Source: Candidatus Omnitrophota bacterium (GTDB lineage: Bacteria > Omnitrophota > Gorgyraeia > B26-G9). From it: a stretch of DNA of 7,524 bases. Shown here in pieces: positions 1-6,175 of this stretch (positions are counted from its first letter, which is position 1; every line of letters starts with the position of its first letter). The DNA lies in the NCBI GenBank assembly GCA_003645745.1, contig QNCH01000071.1, forward strand, positions 1 to 7,524, read 5' to 3'. Position numbers and translations under genes: made by a program. The notes beneath the pieces were generated by a model. That model saw only the letters and a list, made by a program, of their open reading frames with translations, searched no databases and was not told the DNA's origin.

Positions 1-2
1 CT

Positions 3-185
3 ATTACGTTTGAGTATAATTTATGCTTTACTGACAGACTGACAGGGTATGCCCTGTCCGATACAAATGCATTAGATAAAATGACAAAAAAAAGAGGAAT
101 GACCACAAATGCGGCAGGATTGATAATAGGGTGTTCTTGCGATGATAAACTCCTGCGGGAATTTAATTTAACAATGCGATTTTGA
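3..185 (+). CDS. 3' end of an unidentified gene, possibly an outer-membrane beta-barrel protein
   Basis: An open frame enters from the left edge and ends at TGA 183-185, one nucleotide before the folP ATG. The same TGA-N-ATG spacing is seen at glmM/pdxJ, which supports a real translationally coupled gene end. I do not recognise the family. Two stretches have the alternating hydrophobic/polar pattern of membrane beta-strands: ITFEYNLCF at the start and LREFNLTMRF at the end. The last residue is Phe, as in the C-terminal signal of outer-membrane barrel proteins. The segment between them includes LTGYALSD, encoded by a palindromic repeat (41-58), which could sit in a loop. The barrel assignment is inference from about 60 residues; the frame could also be a chance opening. 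Only the C-terminus is visible. Confidence 0.45.
   Translation: MTFEYNLCFTDRLTGYALSDTNALDKMTKKRGMTTNAAGLIIGCSCDDKLLREFNLTMRF
41..58. repeat. 18-nt palindromic repeat, copy 1
   Basis: GACAGGGTATGCCCTGTC forms a 7-bp perfect stem around TATG. It is a near copy of the palindrome at 207-224 (differing only in the centre). Its right flank TGTCCGATACAAA (55-67) recurs with one change at 6963-6975, beside another GC-rich hairpin. In the open frame ending at 185 it is read as TGYALS, in the same phase as copy 2 in folP. It may be a member of a dispersed palindromic family. Confidence 0.6.
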
Positions 186-186
186 C

Positions 187-1077
187 ATGATTATCAATAA
201 ATCAGGGACAGGGCAAGCCCTGTCTTCTAAAAATACAAAAAAATTATTTGTTAGATGCGGTAGATATAAGCTTGATTTAACACATACCTGTATTATGGGT
301 ATTTTAAATGTTACGCCGGATTCTTTTAGTGACGGAGGCAAGTATTTTAATCATAACTCAGCAATTGAGCGGGCTCTGGAGATGGAAGGTCAGGGAGCTG
401 ATATTATAGATATTGGCGCGGAATCCTCACGTCCTGGAGCAAGTGCTGTGAGTGCAGATGAGCAGATTAAGCGGATTGGAAGCATTGTTAAAGTTCTTTG
501 TAAAAAATTAAAAATTCCTCTGTCTATTGATACCTCAAGTATTGAGGTCGCAAGATACTGCCTTGATTTTGGGGCAAGTATTATTAATGATATTTTTGCT
601 TTGCGCAATGATCATAGTTTGGGCGGTTTGATCAAAGAATACAAGGCTGGTGTTGTGCTAATGCATTTAAAAGGCGCTCCGCGCACGATGCAGGATTGCC
701 CTGAGTACAGTAATTTAATTACTGAAATAATTAGTTTTTTGTCTGCAGCTAAACAGCGCGCGCTTAGCTGCGGAATTTGTGAACAGAGTATTATGCTTGA
801 TCCAGGCATAGGCTTTGGCAAAACAACAGCGCATAATTTGCGAATTATAAAATTTTTAGCGGACTTTAGTGGTTTAAATTCTCCATTATTACTTGGAGTT
901 TCGCGTAAATCATTTATTGGCAATGTGCTTAACCTGCCAGTAAAAGAAAGAGATTTCGGTACGGCCGCAAGTGTCGCGGCTGTAATACTAAATGGAGCTG
1001 ATATTGTAAGAGTGCATAATGTAGCGCAAATGCGGCAGGTTGTTTTAATGATTGATGCGCTTGGTGACTGTATTTAA
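187..1077 (+). CDS. folP: dihydropteroate synthase
   Basis: FolP condenses 6-hydroxymethyl-7,8-dihydropterin diphosphate with p-aminobenzoate to give 7,8-dihydropteroate in cytoplasmic folate synthesis, and is the sulfonamide target. The 296-residue TIM-barrel protein shows the family motifs in order: LNVTPDSFSDGG (40-51), GAESSRPGA (77-85), SIDTSS (113-118), MHLKGAPRTMQ (159-169), LDPGIGFGK (204-212), GVSRKSFIG (237-245) and RVHNV (275-279). The final motif is more often RVHDV; I do not treat Asn as inactivating. The start at 187 lies 1 nt after the preceding stop and has no clear Shine-Dalgarno sequence, so translational coupling is likely. No other ATG precedes the conserved core. Residues 7-13 (GTGQALS) are encoded by a palindromic repeat, so the N-terminal extension before RCGRYKLDL looks partly derived from repeat DNA. 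The product is near-certain; the exact start is less so. Confidence 0.96.
   Translation: MIINKSGTGQALSSKNTKKLFVRCGRYKLDLTHTCIMGILNVTPDSFSDGGKYFNHNSAIERALEMEGQGADIIDIGAESSRPGASAVSADEQIKRIGSIVKVLCKKLKIPLSIDTSSIEVARYCLDFGASIINDIFALRNDHSLGGLIKEYKAGVVLMHLKGAPRTMQDCPEYSNLITEIISFLSAAKQRALSCGICEQSIMLDPGIGFGKTTAHNLRIIKFLADFSGLNSPLLLGVSRKSFIGNVLNLPVKERDFGTAASVAAVILNGADIVRVHNVAQMRQVVLMIDALGDCI
207..224. repeat. 18-nt palindromic repeat, copy 2, inside folP
   Basis: GACAGGGCAAGCCCTGTC is a perfect 8-bp inverted repeat with an AA centre, lying in codons 7-13 of folP. It matches copy 1 (41-58) at 16 of 18 positions and is read in the same phase (TGQALS versus TGYALS). It falls ahead of the conserved FolP core, where extra residues should be tolerated. 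Confidence 0.65.
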
Positions 1078-1093
1078 AGAAGTTGAGTTAGGT

Positions 1094-1196
1094 TGTATCC
1101 TGAATATAGATTCACTGCTTGCAGGGAATCTAATTTAAAACAGGATACAGAAGAAAATTGACGCTGACTTCTGTTTCCTGAACCCTGTTTTTAATT
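1094..1196 (+). promoter_or_regulatory. folP-cdaA intergenic region with competing stem-loops
   Basis: Several stems can be drawn by eye. Stem A pairs TGTATCCTG (1094-1102) with CAGGATACA (1141-1149). Inside it is a hairpin TAGATTC/GAATCTA (1107-1113, 1126-1132) with an inner CTGC/GCAG. Stem B pairs CAGGATACAGAAG (1141-1153) with CTTCTGTTTCCTG (1168-1180), one mismatch. Stem C pairs AAAACAGG (1137-1144) with CCTGTTTT (1184-1191), extendable to about 13 bp with one mismatch, and overlaps the T-run at 1188-1192. A, B and C all use CAGG at 1141-1144, so they exclude each other. This could be an attenuator or terminator ahead of cdaA, or the remains of palindromic repeat elements. GAATCTAATTTAAAA (1126-1140) recurs exactly at 4753-4767, which favours repeats. 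Confidence 0.4.
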
Positions 1197-1213
1197 TTAT
1201 TAGGAAAAATGTT

Positions 1214-2011
1214 ATGGATGAGACTATAATCGCAGGTTTAAAAATAGTTTTTGAAATTTTTATTATTTGGGGATTGCTGTATAAATTTATGCTTTTTATC
1301 AGAGGCACAAGAGTTGTGCCTCTTTTACGCGGTGTTGTTGTTTTAATTATTCTTTTTTGCGCTACAGATATTTTTAATTTTGAGGTTGTTCATTGGATAC
1401 TGACAAAATTGTTTACTATATCTGTAATTGGATTTTTAATTCTTTTTCAGCCTGAAATTCGCAGGGGTTTGAGCAAAATAGGTCAGAATTATTTGTTTGA
1501 TATTTTTTCTCCGGTAATTGAAGAAGGTGTGGTAAGTAGTGTCAGTCAATCTATAGTTACTCTGGCACAAAAGCGTATTGGCGCTTTAATTGCTTTTGAG
1601 CGCAGTGTGGGATTGAAAACATATGTTGAAACTGGGGTGAGGCTTGAAGGGGTGGTTACTCCTGAGCTGGTAAATACTATTTTTGCTCCGCTTGGCCCTT
1701 TGCATGACGGAGGCGTAATCGTGGGCTCAGGCCGAGTTGTGGCTGCTGGATGTCTTTTCCCTTTAACACAGAATGACGATTTAGAACGTTCATTTGGTAC
1801 ACGCCATCGCGCTGCATTGGGTTTGAGTGAAGATACAGATGCGGTAGTGGTGGTAGTTTCAGAGGAAACAGGGAAAATTTCAATTGCTCAGGCAGGCAAA
1901 CTTATTCGTGATTTTGAAGGCAAAGATTTTAGGTTTGTGTTAAAAAATATATTGCAGCAGCAGGAGCAAAAGAAAAAAAGAGTTTTTTATAAATGGAGAC
2001 AAAAAAAATAA
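1214..2011 (+). CDS. cdaA: diadenylate cyclase CdaA (membrane-bound c-di-AMP synthase)
   Basis: CdaA makes cyclic di-AMP from two ATP at the inner membrane, a second messenger tied to turgor, potassium and cell-wall homeostasis. The 265-residue protein has three hydrophobic segments (about 8-28, 34-52 and 61-78), then a short linker and a DAC (DisA_N) domain from about residue 95. The signature residues are intact: DGG (165-167) and GTRHRAALGLSEDTDA (195-210, with RHR at 197-199). Length and layout match the family. The tail after 248 is Lys/Gln-rich and probably disordered. The start has a good Shine-Dalgarno site, AGGAA at 1202-1206. Its TAA overlaps the ATG of the cdaR-like gene by one base, and glmM follows, giving the conserved cdaA-cdaR-glmM module. 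In Bacillus and Listeria relatives, CdaR and GlmM modulate CdaA; the same here is inference. Confidence 0.96.
   Translation: MDETIIAGLKIVFEIFIIWGLLYKFMLFIRGTRVVPLLRGVVVLIILFCATDIFNFEVVHWILTKLFTISVIGFLILFQPEIRRGLSKIGQNYLFDIFSPVIEEGVVSSVSQSIVTLAQKRIGALIAFERSVGLKTYVETGVRLEGVVTPELVNTIFAPLGPLHDGGVIVGSGRVVAAGCLFPLTQNDDLERSFGTRHRAALGLSEDTDAVVVVVSEETGKISIAQAGKLIRDFEGKDFRFVLKNILQQQEQKKKRVFYKWRQKK
1995..1998 (+). promoter_or_regulatory. ribosome binding site deciding the cdaR start
   Basis: GGAG at 1995-1998 lies inside the 3' end of cdaA, 12 nt before the ATG at 2011. The alternative in-frame ATG at 1993 overlaps this site and has no purine-rich site of its own at a useful distance. The 2011 start also gives the TAATG stop/start overlap typical of coupled genes. 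Confidence 0.5.
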
Positions 2012-2424
2012 TGAGTTTTAATCAAATTATTCGGAAAAATATTTCTATTAAAATTTTCAGCTTGTTTTTGGCTGTTGTGGCCTGGATTTATATTAATAAC
2101 ACTGTGAGGGAAATAAAAGGCGGCCCTGTAGCATATAAAGATATTGAAGATGTAAAGCTTCTTGTTATGGGGGATTGTGCAGCTTTTGGCAAGAATATGT
2201 TTTCTGTGGATATAGACAGTGATACTGTGGATTTGCGTGTAAAAGGGCCCCAAAGGCAGATCGAGAAATTAACAAGATGGGATATTGTTGCGTATGTTAA
2301 TGTCTTTGGGCTAAAATCAGGCAAGGCTTACAGCCCTGTGGTAAACTGTATACTTCCGCCTGATATAGAAATTGCCGGAGCTTTGCCTCTTGCAAGGGTT
2401 GAAATTAAAGATAAAAATATATGA
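2011..2424 (+). CDS. YbbR-domain protein, short CdaR-like regulator of CdaA
   Basis: This is a membrane-anchored YbbR-family protein, the usual partner of CdaA. From the 2011 start it has 137 residues: a basic N-terminus, one transmembrane helix (about 12-29, ending WIYINN), then an extracytoplasmic part. Residues about 65-133 match a single YbbR repeat, with the VxLRVKGPQRQIEKL...DIVAYVNVFGLKSGKAYSPVV pattern seen in parts. Bacillus-type CdaR has several YbbR repeats, so this is a minimal version. An in-frame ATG at 1993 would add six residues (METKKI) but is less well supported. Its TGA overlaps the glmM ATG (ATGA at 2421-2424). The family assignment rests on the helix, the repeat pattern and the position between cdaA and glmM; regulation of CdaA is inference. 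Confidence 0.82.
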   Translation: MSFNQIIRKNISIKIFSLFLAVVAWIYINNTVREIKGGPVAYKDIEDVKLLVMGDCAAFGKNMFSVDIDSDTVDLRVKGPQRQIEKLTRWDIVAYVNVFGLKSGKAYSPVVNCILPPDIEIAGALPLARVEIKDKNI

Positions 2425-3785
2425 ATAATCATAAGTTGTTTGGCACTGATGGAATAAGAGCGGAATTTGGCCAATGGCCATTAACGGTTAAGATGATTTA
2501 TTATATAAGTTTTGCTGTTGGTAAATGGCTGAAGAATGATTTTAAAACAAAAAAAAGTTTTAATGTGGTGATTGGGCGTGATACAAGGCAGTCAGGAGAA
2601 GTTATTGAAGAATATTTGTCTTTGGGGCTTTTGGAGCATAAAATCAGAGTGGTAACTGCTGGTGTTGTGCCTACTCCATGTGTAGCTTTTCTCACGAATA
2701 AATTAAAGTTTGATCTGGGGATTGTCATTTCGGCGTCGCATAATCCTGCGGTTGATAATGGGATTAAATTTTTTAAAAATAATGGATTTAAACTCAGTGA
2801 ATTAGAAGAACAGCAGATAGAAAAATTAATTTTTGGTTTGCTTAAAAGTAAAACAAAAATTAATTTACCGCGTAAACGTAATTTAAAGTTGGAGCAGATT
2901 TCATCTAAAGGTTATTTTGACCATTTAAAATTGTGTGTGCGCGGATTAAATTTAGAAAATGTAAAAATTGTCGCGGATTGCGCTAATGGTGCTGTTTCGC
3001 ATTACGCGGGCAAGTTGTTTTCTGATTTAGGCGCTAAGGTAAGTGTATTGCATAATCATCCTGATGGGGTTAATATTAATTACCTGTGCGGTTCTCTTTA
3101 TCCTGATAATTTAATCAAGCAGGTTAAAAAAACTGGCAGTAACATTGGTTTTTCTTTTGATGGTGACGGAGACAGAGTTATTTTTAGTGATGAAAAAGCG
3201 TGTGTTTTAGATGGTGATCATATTATGGCGTTAGTGTCTAAATATTTATTAAGCAAGAATAAATTAGATGGGAAAAAAGTAGTTGGAACTTCTATGACTA
3301 ATTTGGGCTTAGAAAGATTCTTAGATGGTCTCAAGATTAAGCTTGTGCGTGCTGGAGTAGGGGATAAATTTGTTTTAAACGAGATGATCAGGCATAAAGC
3401 GATTTTTGGCGGAGAGCAGTCTGGACACATTATATTTTTAAATTACGCGACTACTGGTGATGGCTTGCTTACTGCTTTGCAGATTTTAAAAATTATGCAG
3501 GATGAGCAATTGCCTGTAAGCAGATTAATCTCAGGGTTAAAAAAATATCCGCAATTAATTTGCAATTTAAAGATAAAAGAGAAAAAAGATTTTAAGCAAA
3601 TGCCTGGTGTATGGAAAAAAATAAAGCAGGTTGAAAAGGCATTAGGCACAGACGGCAGGTTGGTGATGCGTTATTCAGGAACAGAGAAGCTTGTCAGAAT
3701 TATGGTAGAGGGCAGTTCAAAAGCTAAAATTGAAAAGCTTGCTTATTTAATTAAGGATGAAATAAAAAAAGAGATAGGAATTTGA
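2421..3785 (+). CDS. glmM: phosphoglucosamine mutase
   Basis: GlmM interconverts glucosamine-6-phosphate and glucosamine-1-phosphate, the step before UDP-GlcNAc formation for peptidoglycan and lipopolysaccharide. The 454-residue length is normal for this alpha-D-phosphohexomutase. Visible motifs: FGTDGIR (7-13); the phosphoserine loop ISASHNP (103-109), catalytic Ser106; the metal loop DGDGDR (247-252); the sugar loop GGEQSGH (330-336); and the phosphate-binding loop RYSGTEKLVRIMVEG (417-431). Bacterial GlmM more often has RPSGTEP at the last site; I recall RYSGTE variants in other lineages. ISASHNP and the cdaA-cdaR-glmM context favour GlmM over a phosphomannomutase. It starts within the cdaR stop by a 4-nt overlap and is followed after 1 nt by pdxJ. 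Confidence 0.96.
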   Translation: MNNHKLFGTDGIRAEFGQWPLTVKMIYYISFAVGKWLKNDFKTKKSFNVVIGRDTRQSGEVIEEYLSLGLLEHKIRVVTAGVVPTPCVAFLTNKLKFDLGIVISASHNPAVDNGIKFFKNNGFKLSELEEQQIEKLIFGLLKSKTKINLPRKRNLKLEQISSKGYFDHLKLCVRGLNLENVKIVADCANGAVSHYAGKLFSDLGAKVSVLHNHPDGVNINYLCGSLYPDNLIKQVKKTGSNIGFSFDGDGDRVIFSDEKACVLDGDHIMALVSKYLLSKNKLDGKKVVGTSMTNLGLERFLDGLKIKLVRAGVGDKFVLNEMIRHKAIFGGEQSGHIIFLNYATTGDGLLTALQILKIMQDEQLPVSRLISGLKKYPQLICNLKIKEKKDFKQMPGVWKKIKQVEKALGTDGRLVMRYSGTEKLVRIMVEGSSKAKIEKLAYLIKDEIKKEIGI

Positions 3786-3786
3786 G

Positions 3787-4521
3787 ATGCCTTTATTAGG
3801 AGTAAATATAGATCATGTCGCTACTCTCAGACAGGCAAGGCGCGCGTTAGAGCCTTCTCCTGTAGATGCCGCGGTGCTTGCTGAACTTGCAGGGGCTGAT
3901 GGGATTACTGCGCACTTGCGTGAGGATAGGAGGCATATGAATGAACTGGATATTGAGCGTTTGCGCGGCACAGTGCATACTAAATTGAATTTGGAGATGT
4001 CAATAGCTAAGGATATTGTGGATATTGCTTGTAAAATAAAGCCTGATCAGGCTACTTTAGTACCTGAGAAACGGGAAGAACTTACTACTGAAGGCGGGCT
4101 GGATGTGGTTGCATATTATGCTCAGATTAAGGCAGTTGTTAGTAAATTGGGTACTAATGGCATTTGTACAAGCCTTTTTATTGATCCTGACAGAATCCAG
4201 ATTAAAGCGGCAAAAAAAATAGGTGCAGGACTTATTGAACTGCATACAGGCAGATATGCTAATGCTAAAAATAGTATAGATATTAAGAGAGAACTTGATG
4301 CGTTGCTGCATGGCTTTAAATTCGCACGTGACATTGGTTTAAGGGTAAATGCCGGGCATGGCCTGAATTATTGGAATGTGGGGGCGTTAGTTTTTGCGAT
4401 TCCTGATTTAGAAGAGTTAAATATTGGGCATTCTATAATTGCCCAGGCAGTTCTTGTGGGTATGGATAAAGCAGTGAGCCGGATGAAAGAAATTATTTCC
4501 AGAACACATAGCAAAATTTAG
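3787..4521 (+). CDS. pdxJ: pyridoxine 5'-phosphate synthase
   Basis: PdxJ condenses 3-amino-2-oxopropyl phosphate with 1-deoxyxylulose-5-phosphate to make pyridoxine 5'-phosphate, the last ring-forming step of the DXP-dependent vitamin B6 route. The 244-residue protein has the usual length. Motifs in order: NIDHVATLRQARR (7-19), GADGITAHLREDRRH (36-50), NLEM (68-71), LVPEKREELTTEGGLDV (91-107), ELHTG (151-155), NAGHGLNY (188-195) and ELNIGHSIIA (210-219). By alignment in my head to the E. coli enzyme, the acid-base residues correspond to His43, Glu70 and His191, all present. The start has AGGAA at 3776-3780 with 6-nt spacing and follows the glmM stop by one nucleotide. The pdxJ-acpS neighbourhood is conserved in many bacteria. 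Confidence 0.97.
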   Translation: MPLLGVNIDHVATLRQARRALEPSPVDAAVLAELAGADGITAHLREDRRHMNELDIERLRGTVHTKLNLEMSIAKDIVDIACKIKPDQATLVPEKREELTTEGGLDVVAYYAQIKAVVSKLGTNGICTSLFIDPDRIQIKAAKKIGAGLIELHTGRYANAKNSIDIKRELDALLHGFKFARDIGLRVNAGHGLNYWNVGALVFAIPDLEELNIGHSIIAQAVLVGMDKAVSRMKEIISRTHSKI

Positions 4522-4627
4522 TGTCTAAGGAATTTTTTAACTTGATATAGTAGGAATTTCATTTTTAAGTTGTTTAATTGCAAATGGTTACAAAAAAAAG
4601 CTGTGTTAGATTGAATTTTGCCTAAGT

Positions 4628-4767
4628 GGATTCCCGCTAAAAGATTGCGGGAATGACATTGTGGGGTAATTCTACCAGCTTTATCATCACCATTTTTTTT
4701 GTCATTCCCTGCATAGCAGGACAGATGCCCGCAATTTTTTAGCGGGGATAGAGAATCTAATTTAAAA
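4628..4767. repeat. MITE-like inverted-repeat element between pdxJ and acpS
   Basis: The left arm CCCGCTAAAAGATTGCGGG (4633-4651) is the reverse complement of CCCGCAATTTTTTAGCGGG (4728-4746) with one mismatch, and GGGAATGAC (4649-4657) is the exact reverse complement of GTCATTCCC (4701-4709). Each arm also folds alone: ATTCCCGC/GCGGGAAT (4630-4637, 4647-4654) and CCCGC/GCGGG (4728-4732, 4742-4746). A further hairpin CCTGC-ATA-GCAGG sits at 4708-4720. The right end GAATCTAATTTAAAA (4753-4767) recurs at 1126-1140. No coding frame of interest lies inside. The rest of the pdxJ-acpS gap (4522-4627) shows no structure I can call, and no convincing promoter. The element ends three bases before the acpS start codon. 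Confidence 0.65.
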
Positions 4768-4770
4768 ATA

Positions 4771-5154
4771 ATGAAAATTAATTGCGGTACAGATATTATT
4801 GAAGTTAAGAGAATCAAAAATGCGGTAGAGAAATGGGGTAAAGGATTTTTAAAGCGGATATTTACTCAGCAGGAGATAGATTATTCTTTGCACCGTAGTT
4901 TTTGTTTTGAGCATTTATCCGCGCGTTTTGCGGCAAAAGAGGCAGTTTTTAAGGCATTTGGCACTGGTTTTAGCAGCGCTGACTTTAAGAATGTAGAAAT
5001 AGTTAATGATCAGCGCGGTAGGCCGTATGTCATACTCAAGGGTAATATGAAATTTCTTTTTGGGAAGTTGTTTGCGGAGCAGTTAACAATAAGTATGTCT
5101 CATACACAGAGTTTAGCGCAGGCAGTAGCGATTTTGGTTGTAAAAGATGTGTGA
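4771..5154 (+). CDS. acpS: holo-[acyl-carrier-protein] synthase
   Basis: AcpS moves the 4'-phosphopantetheine group from coenzyme A to a serine of acyl carrier protein, activating it for fatty acid synthesis. The 127-residue length is typical of the short bacterial AcpS type. Key features: GTDIIEV (6-12) with the metal ligand Asp8; ARFAAKEAVFKAFGTG (51-66) with the second ligand Glu57 and Lys56; RGRPYV (82-87); and SMSHT (108-112). GTDIIEV so close to the N-terminus fixes the start. There is no recognisable Shine-Dalgarno site: the bases just upstream are the end of the inverted-repeat element (TCTAATTTAAAAATA). The 3' end overlaps nnrD by 8 nt. Confidence 0.95.
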   Translation: MKINCGTDIIEVKRIKNAVEKWGKGFLKRIFTQQEIDYSLHRSFCFEHLSARFAAKEAVFKAFGTGFSSADFKNVEIVNDQRGRPYVILKGNMKFLFGKLFAEQLTISMSHTQSLAQAVAILVVKDV

Positions 5155-6031
5155 ATTTAACACAGAATTTCTAATTAGAAAAGATGATGCTTACAAGGGG
5201 GATTTTGGGCATATTTTTGTTTTAGCTGGAGCAAAAGGTTTTACCGGCGCGGCATTTCTTTGCTCGCAAGCGGCATTACTCAGCGGAGCAGGGTTGGTAA
5301 CTTTAGGCATTCCCGAAAGTTTAAATTGTATCCTTGCGGTAAAATTAACAGAAGCAATGACTTTGCCTTTGCCTGAAACAGAACAAGGAACTTTAGATTT
5401 TACTGCTTTTAAGAAAATAAAAGAATTTATTAATAAATTTGATGTTTTAGCAATCGGGCCTGGTCTTTCTCAAAATTTAAGTACGCAGATGTTGGTCAGA
5501 AAAATTGTTGGGGATATTGATAAACCTATGGTTATTGATGCTGATGGATTGAATGCTTTATGCGGCCACCTGCATCTTTTGAAAGCAAACAAATCAGTTA
5601 AAATTATTACGCCTCATTTAGGCGAAATGGCGCGTTTATTGCACAGGGAGAAAATTTTAAAAAAAGAACGCAGTACTCTTGCAAAAACATTTGCTTCTAT
5701 GTATAATGTTATTACTGTATTAAAAGGGGCACAGACTGTTGTATCTGCGGCTGACGGCAGAGTATTTATAAATACTACAGGAAATCCTGGCATGGCAAAA
5801 GGCGGTACAGGTGATGTTTTAACCGGTATCGTAGCTGCGTTGCTTGCCCAACAGACCCATCAGGCATTTAACGCCGCGAAAGCGGCAGTATACGCGCATG
5901 GGTTGTCAGGGGATATTGCTTTGCAAAATGTTGCTCAGATTAGTCTTTTAGCTTCAGACATACTTAGTAATTTACCAATAGCTTTTAAACAAATGGAAAA
6001 TGCTGGCGTGGCGCAATGGAAGCGCAGCTGA
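5147..6031 (+). CDS. nnrD: ADP-dependent (S)-NAD(P)H-hydrate dehydratase, C-terminus overlapping tRNA-Thr
   Basis: NnrD restores NAD(P)H from its damaged hydrate (S-NADHX) using ADP. This is the stand-alone carbohydrate-kinase-like dehydratase domain (294 residues); the NnrE epimerase domain fused in E. coli YjeF is absent. Motifs: KGDFGHIFVLAGAKGFTGAA (17-36), GPGL (104-107), DADGLNAL (131-138), TPHLGEMARL (155-164), LKG (192-194) and NPGMAKGGTGDVLTGI (213-228), with the probable catalytic Asp223. The frame does not stop before the tRNA-Thr gene. Codon 286 begins on the first tRNA base (6002), so the last nine residues AGVAQWKRS and the TGA (6029-6031) are tRNA sequence. The conserved domain is complete before this. 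The start overlaps acpS by 8 nt (ATGTGTGA) with a weak ribosome site, suggesting coupling. Confidence 0.94.
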   Translation: MCEFNTEFLIRKDDAYKGDFGHIFVLAGAKGFTGAAFLCSQAALLSGAGLVTLGIPESLNCILAVKLTEAMTLPLPETEQGTLDFTAFKKIKEFINKFDVLAIGPGLSQNLSTQMLVRKIVGDIDKPMVIDADGLNALCGHLHLLKANKSVKIITPHLGEMARLLHREKILKKERSTLAKTFASMYNVITVLKGAQTVVSAADGRVFINTTGNPGMAKGGTGDVLTGIVAALLAQQTHQAFNAAKAAVYAHGLSGDIALQNVAQISLLASDILSNLPIAFKQMENAGVAQWKRS

Positions 6032-6076
6032 TTTGTAATCAGCTGGTTGGAGGTTCGAATCCTCTCGCCAGCTCCA
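6002..6076 (+). tRNA. tRNA-Thr (anticodon UGU)
   Basis: A complete cloverleaf can be drawn. Acceptor GCTGGCG (6002-6008) pairs with CGCCAGC (6066-6072); D-stem GCGC/GCGC (6011-6014, 6022-6025); anticodon stem GCTGA/TCAGC (6027-6031, 6039-6043) with loop TTTGTAA and anticodon TGT at 6034-6036; T-arm GGAGG-TTCGAAT-CCTCT (6049-6065). The discriminator is T6073 and CCA is encoded at 6074-6076. It reads ACA codons, with wobble to other ACN codons. The 5' 30 bases double as the end of nnrD. A T6 spacer follows before tRNA-Tyr. Confidence 0.96.
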
Positions 6077-6084
6077 TTTTTTGT

Positions 6085-6169
6085 GGGCAGGTAGCCTAGC
6101 GGTCAAAGGCAGCAGACTGTAAATCTGCCGGCGAAGCCTTCGGAGGTTCGAATCCTCCTCTGCCCACCA
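6085..6169 (+). tRNA. tRNA-Tyr (anticodon GUA)
   Basis: This is a class II tRNA with a long variable arm. Acceptor GGGCAGG (6085-6091) pairs with TCTGCCC (6159-6165), including one G-U. The anticodon stem GCAGA/TCTGC (6112-6116, 6124-6128) carries loop CTGTAAA with GTA at 6119-6121. The variable arm (about 6129-6141) can form a short hairpin, and the T-arm is GGAGG-TTCGAAT-CCTCC (6142-6158). Discriminator A6166 and encoded CCA (6167-6169) fit a bacterial tyrosine tRNA. The gene lies 8 nt after tRNA-Thr. Confidence 0.96.
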
Positions 6170-6175
6170 TTTTTC

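Noticed and set aside
1094..1196. c-di-AMP (ydaO/yuaA) riboswitch ahead of cdaA
   Set aside because: The region is short, built of simple palindromes, and lacks the pseudoknotted two-fold layout I would expect; I could not match the consensus by eye.
4518..4817. Minus-strand 99-codon frame in the pdxJ-acpS gap
   Set aside because: It consists of inverted-repeat element and antisense acpS, with no recognisable protein features; all neighbours are on the + strand.
6077..6082. T6 after tRNA-Thr (and T5 after tRNA-Tyr) as Rho-independent terminators
   Set aside because: The runs are the 6-8 nt spacers between clustered tRNAs, and the stem before them is the tRNA itself; co-transcription of the cluster is more likely.
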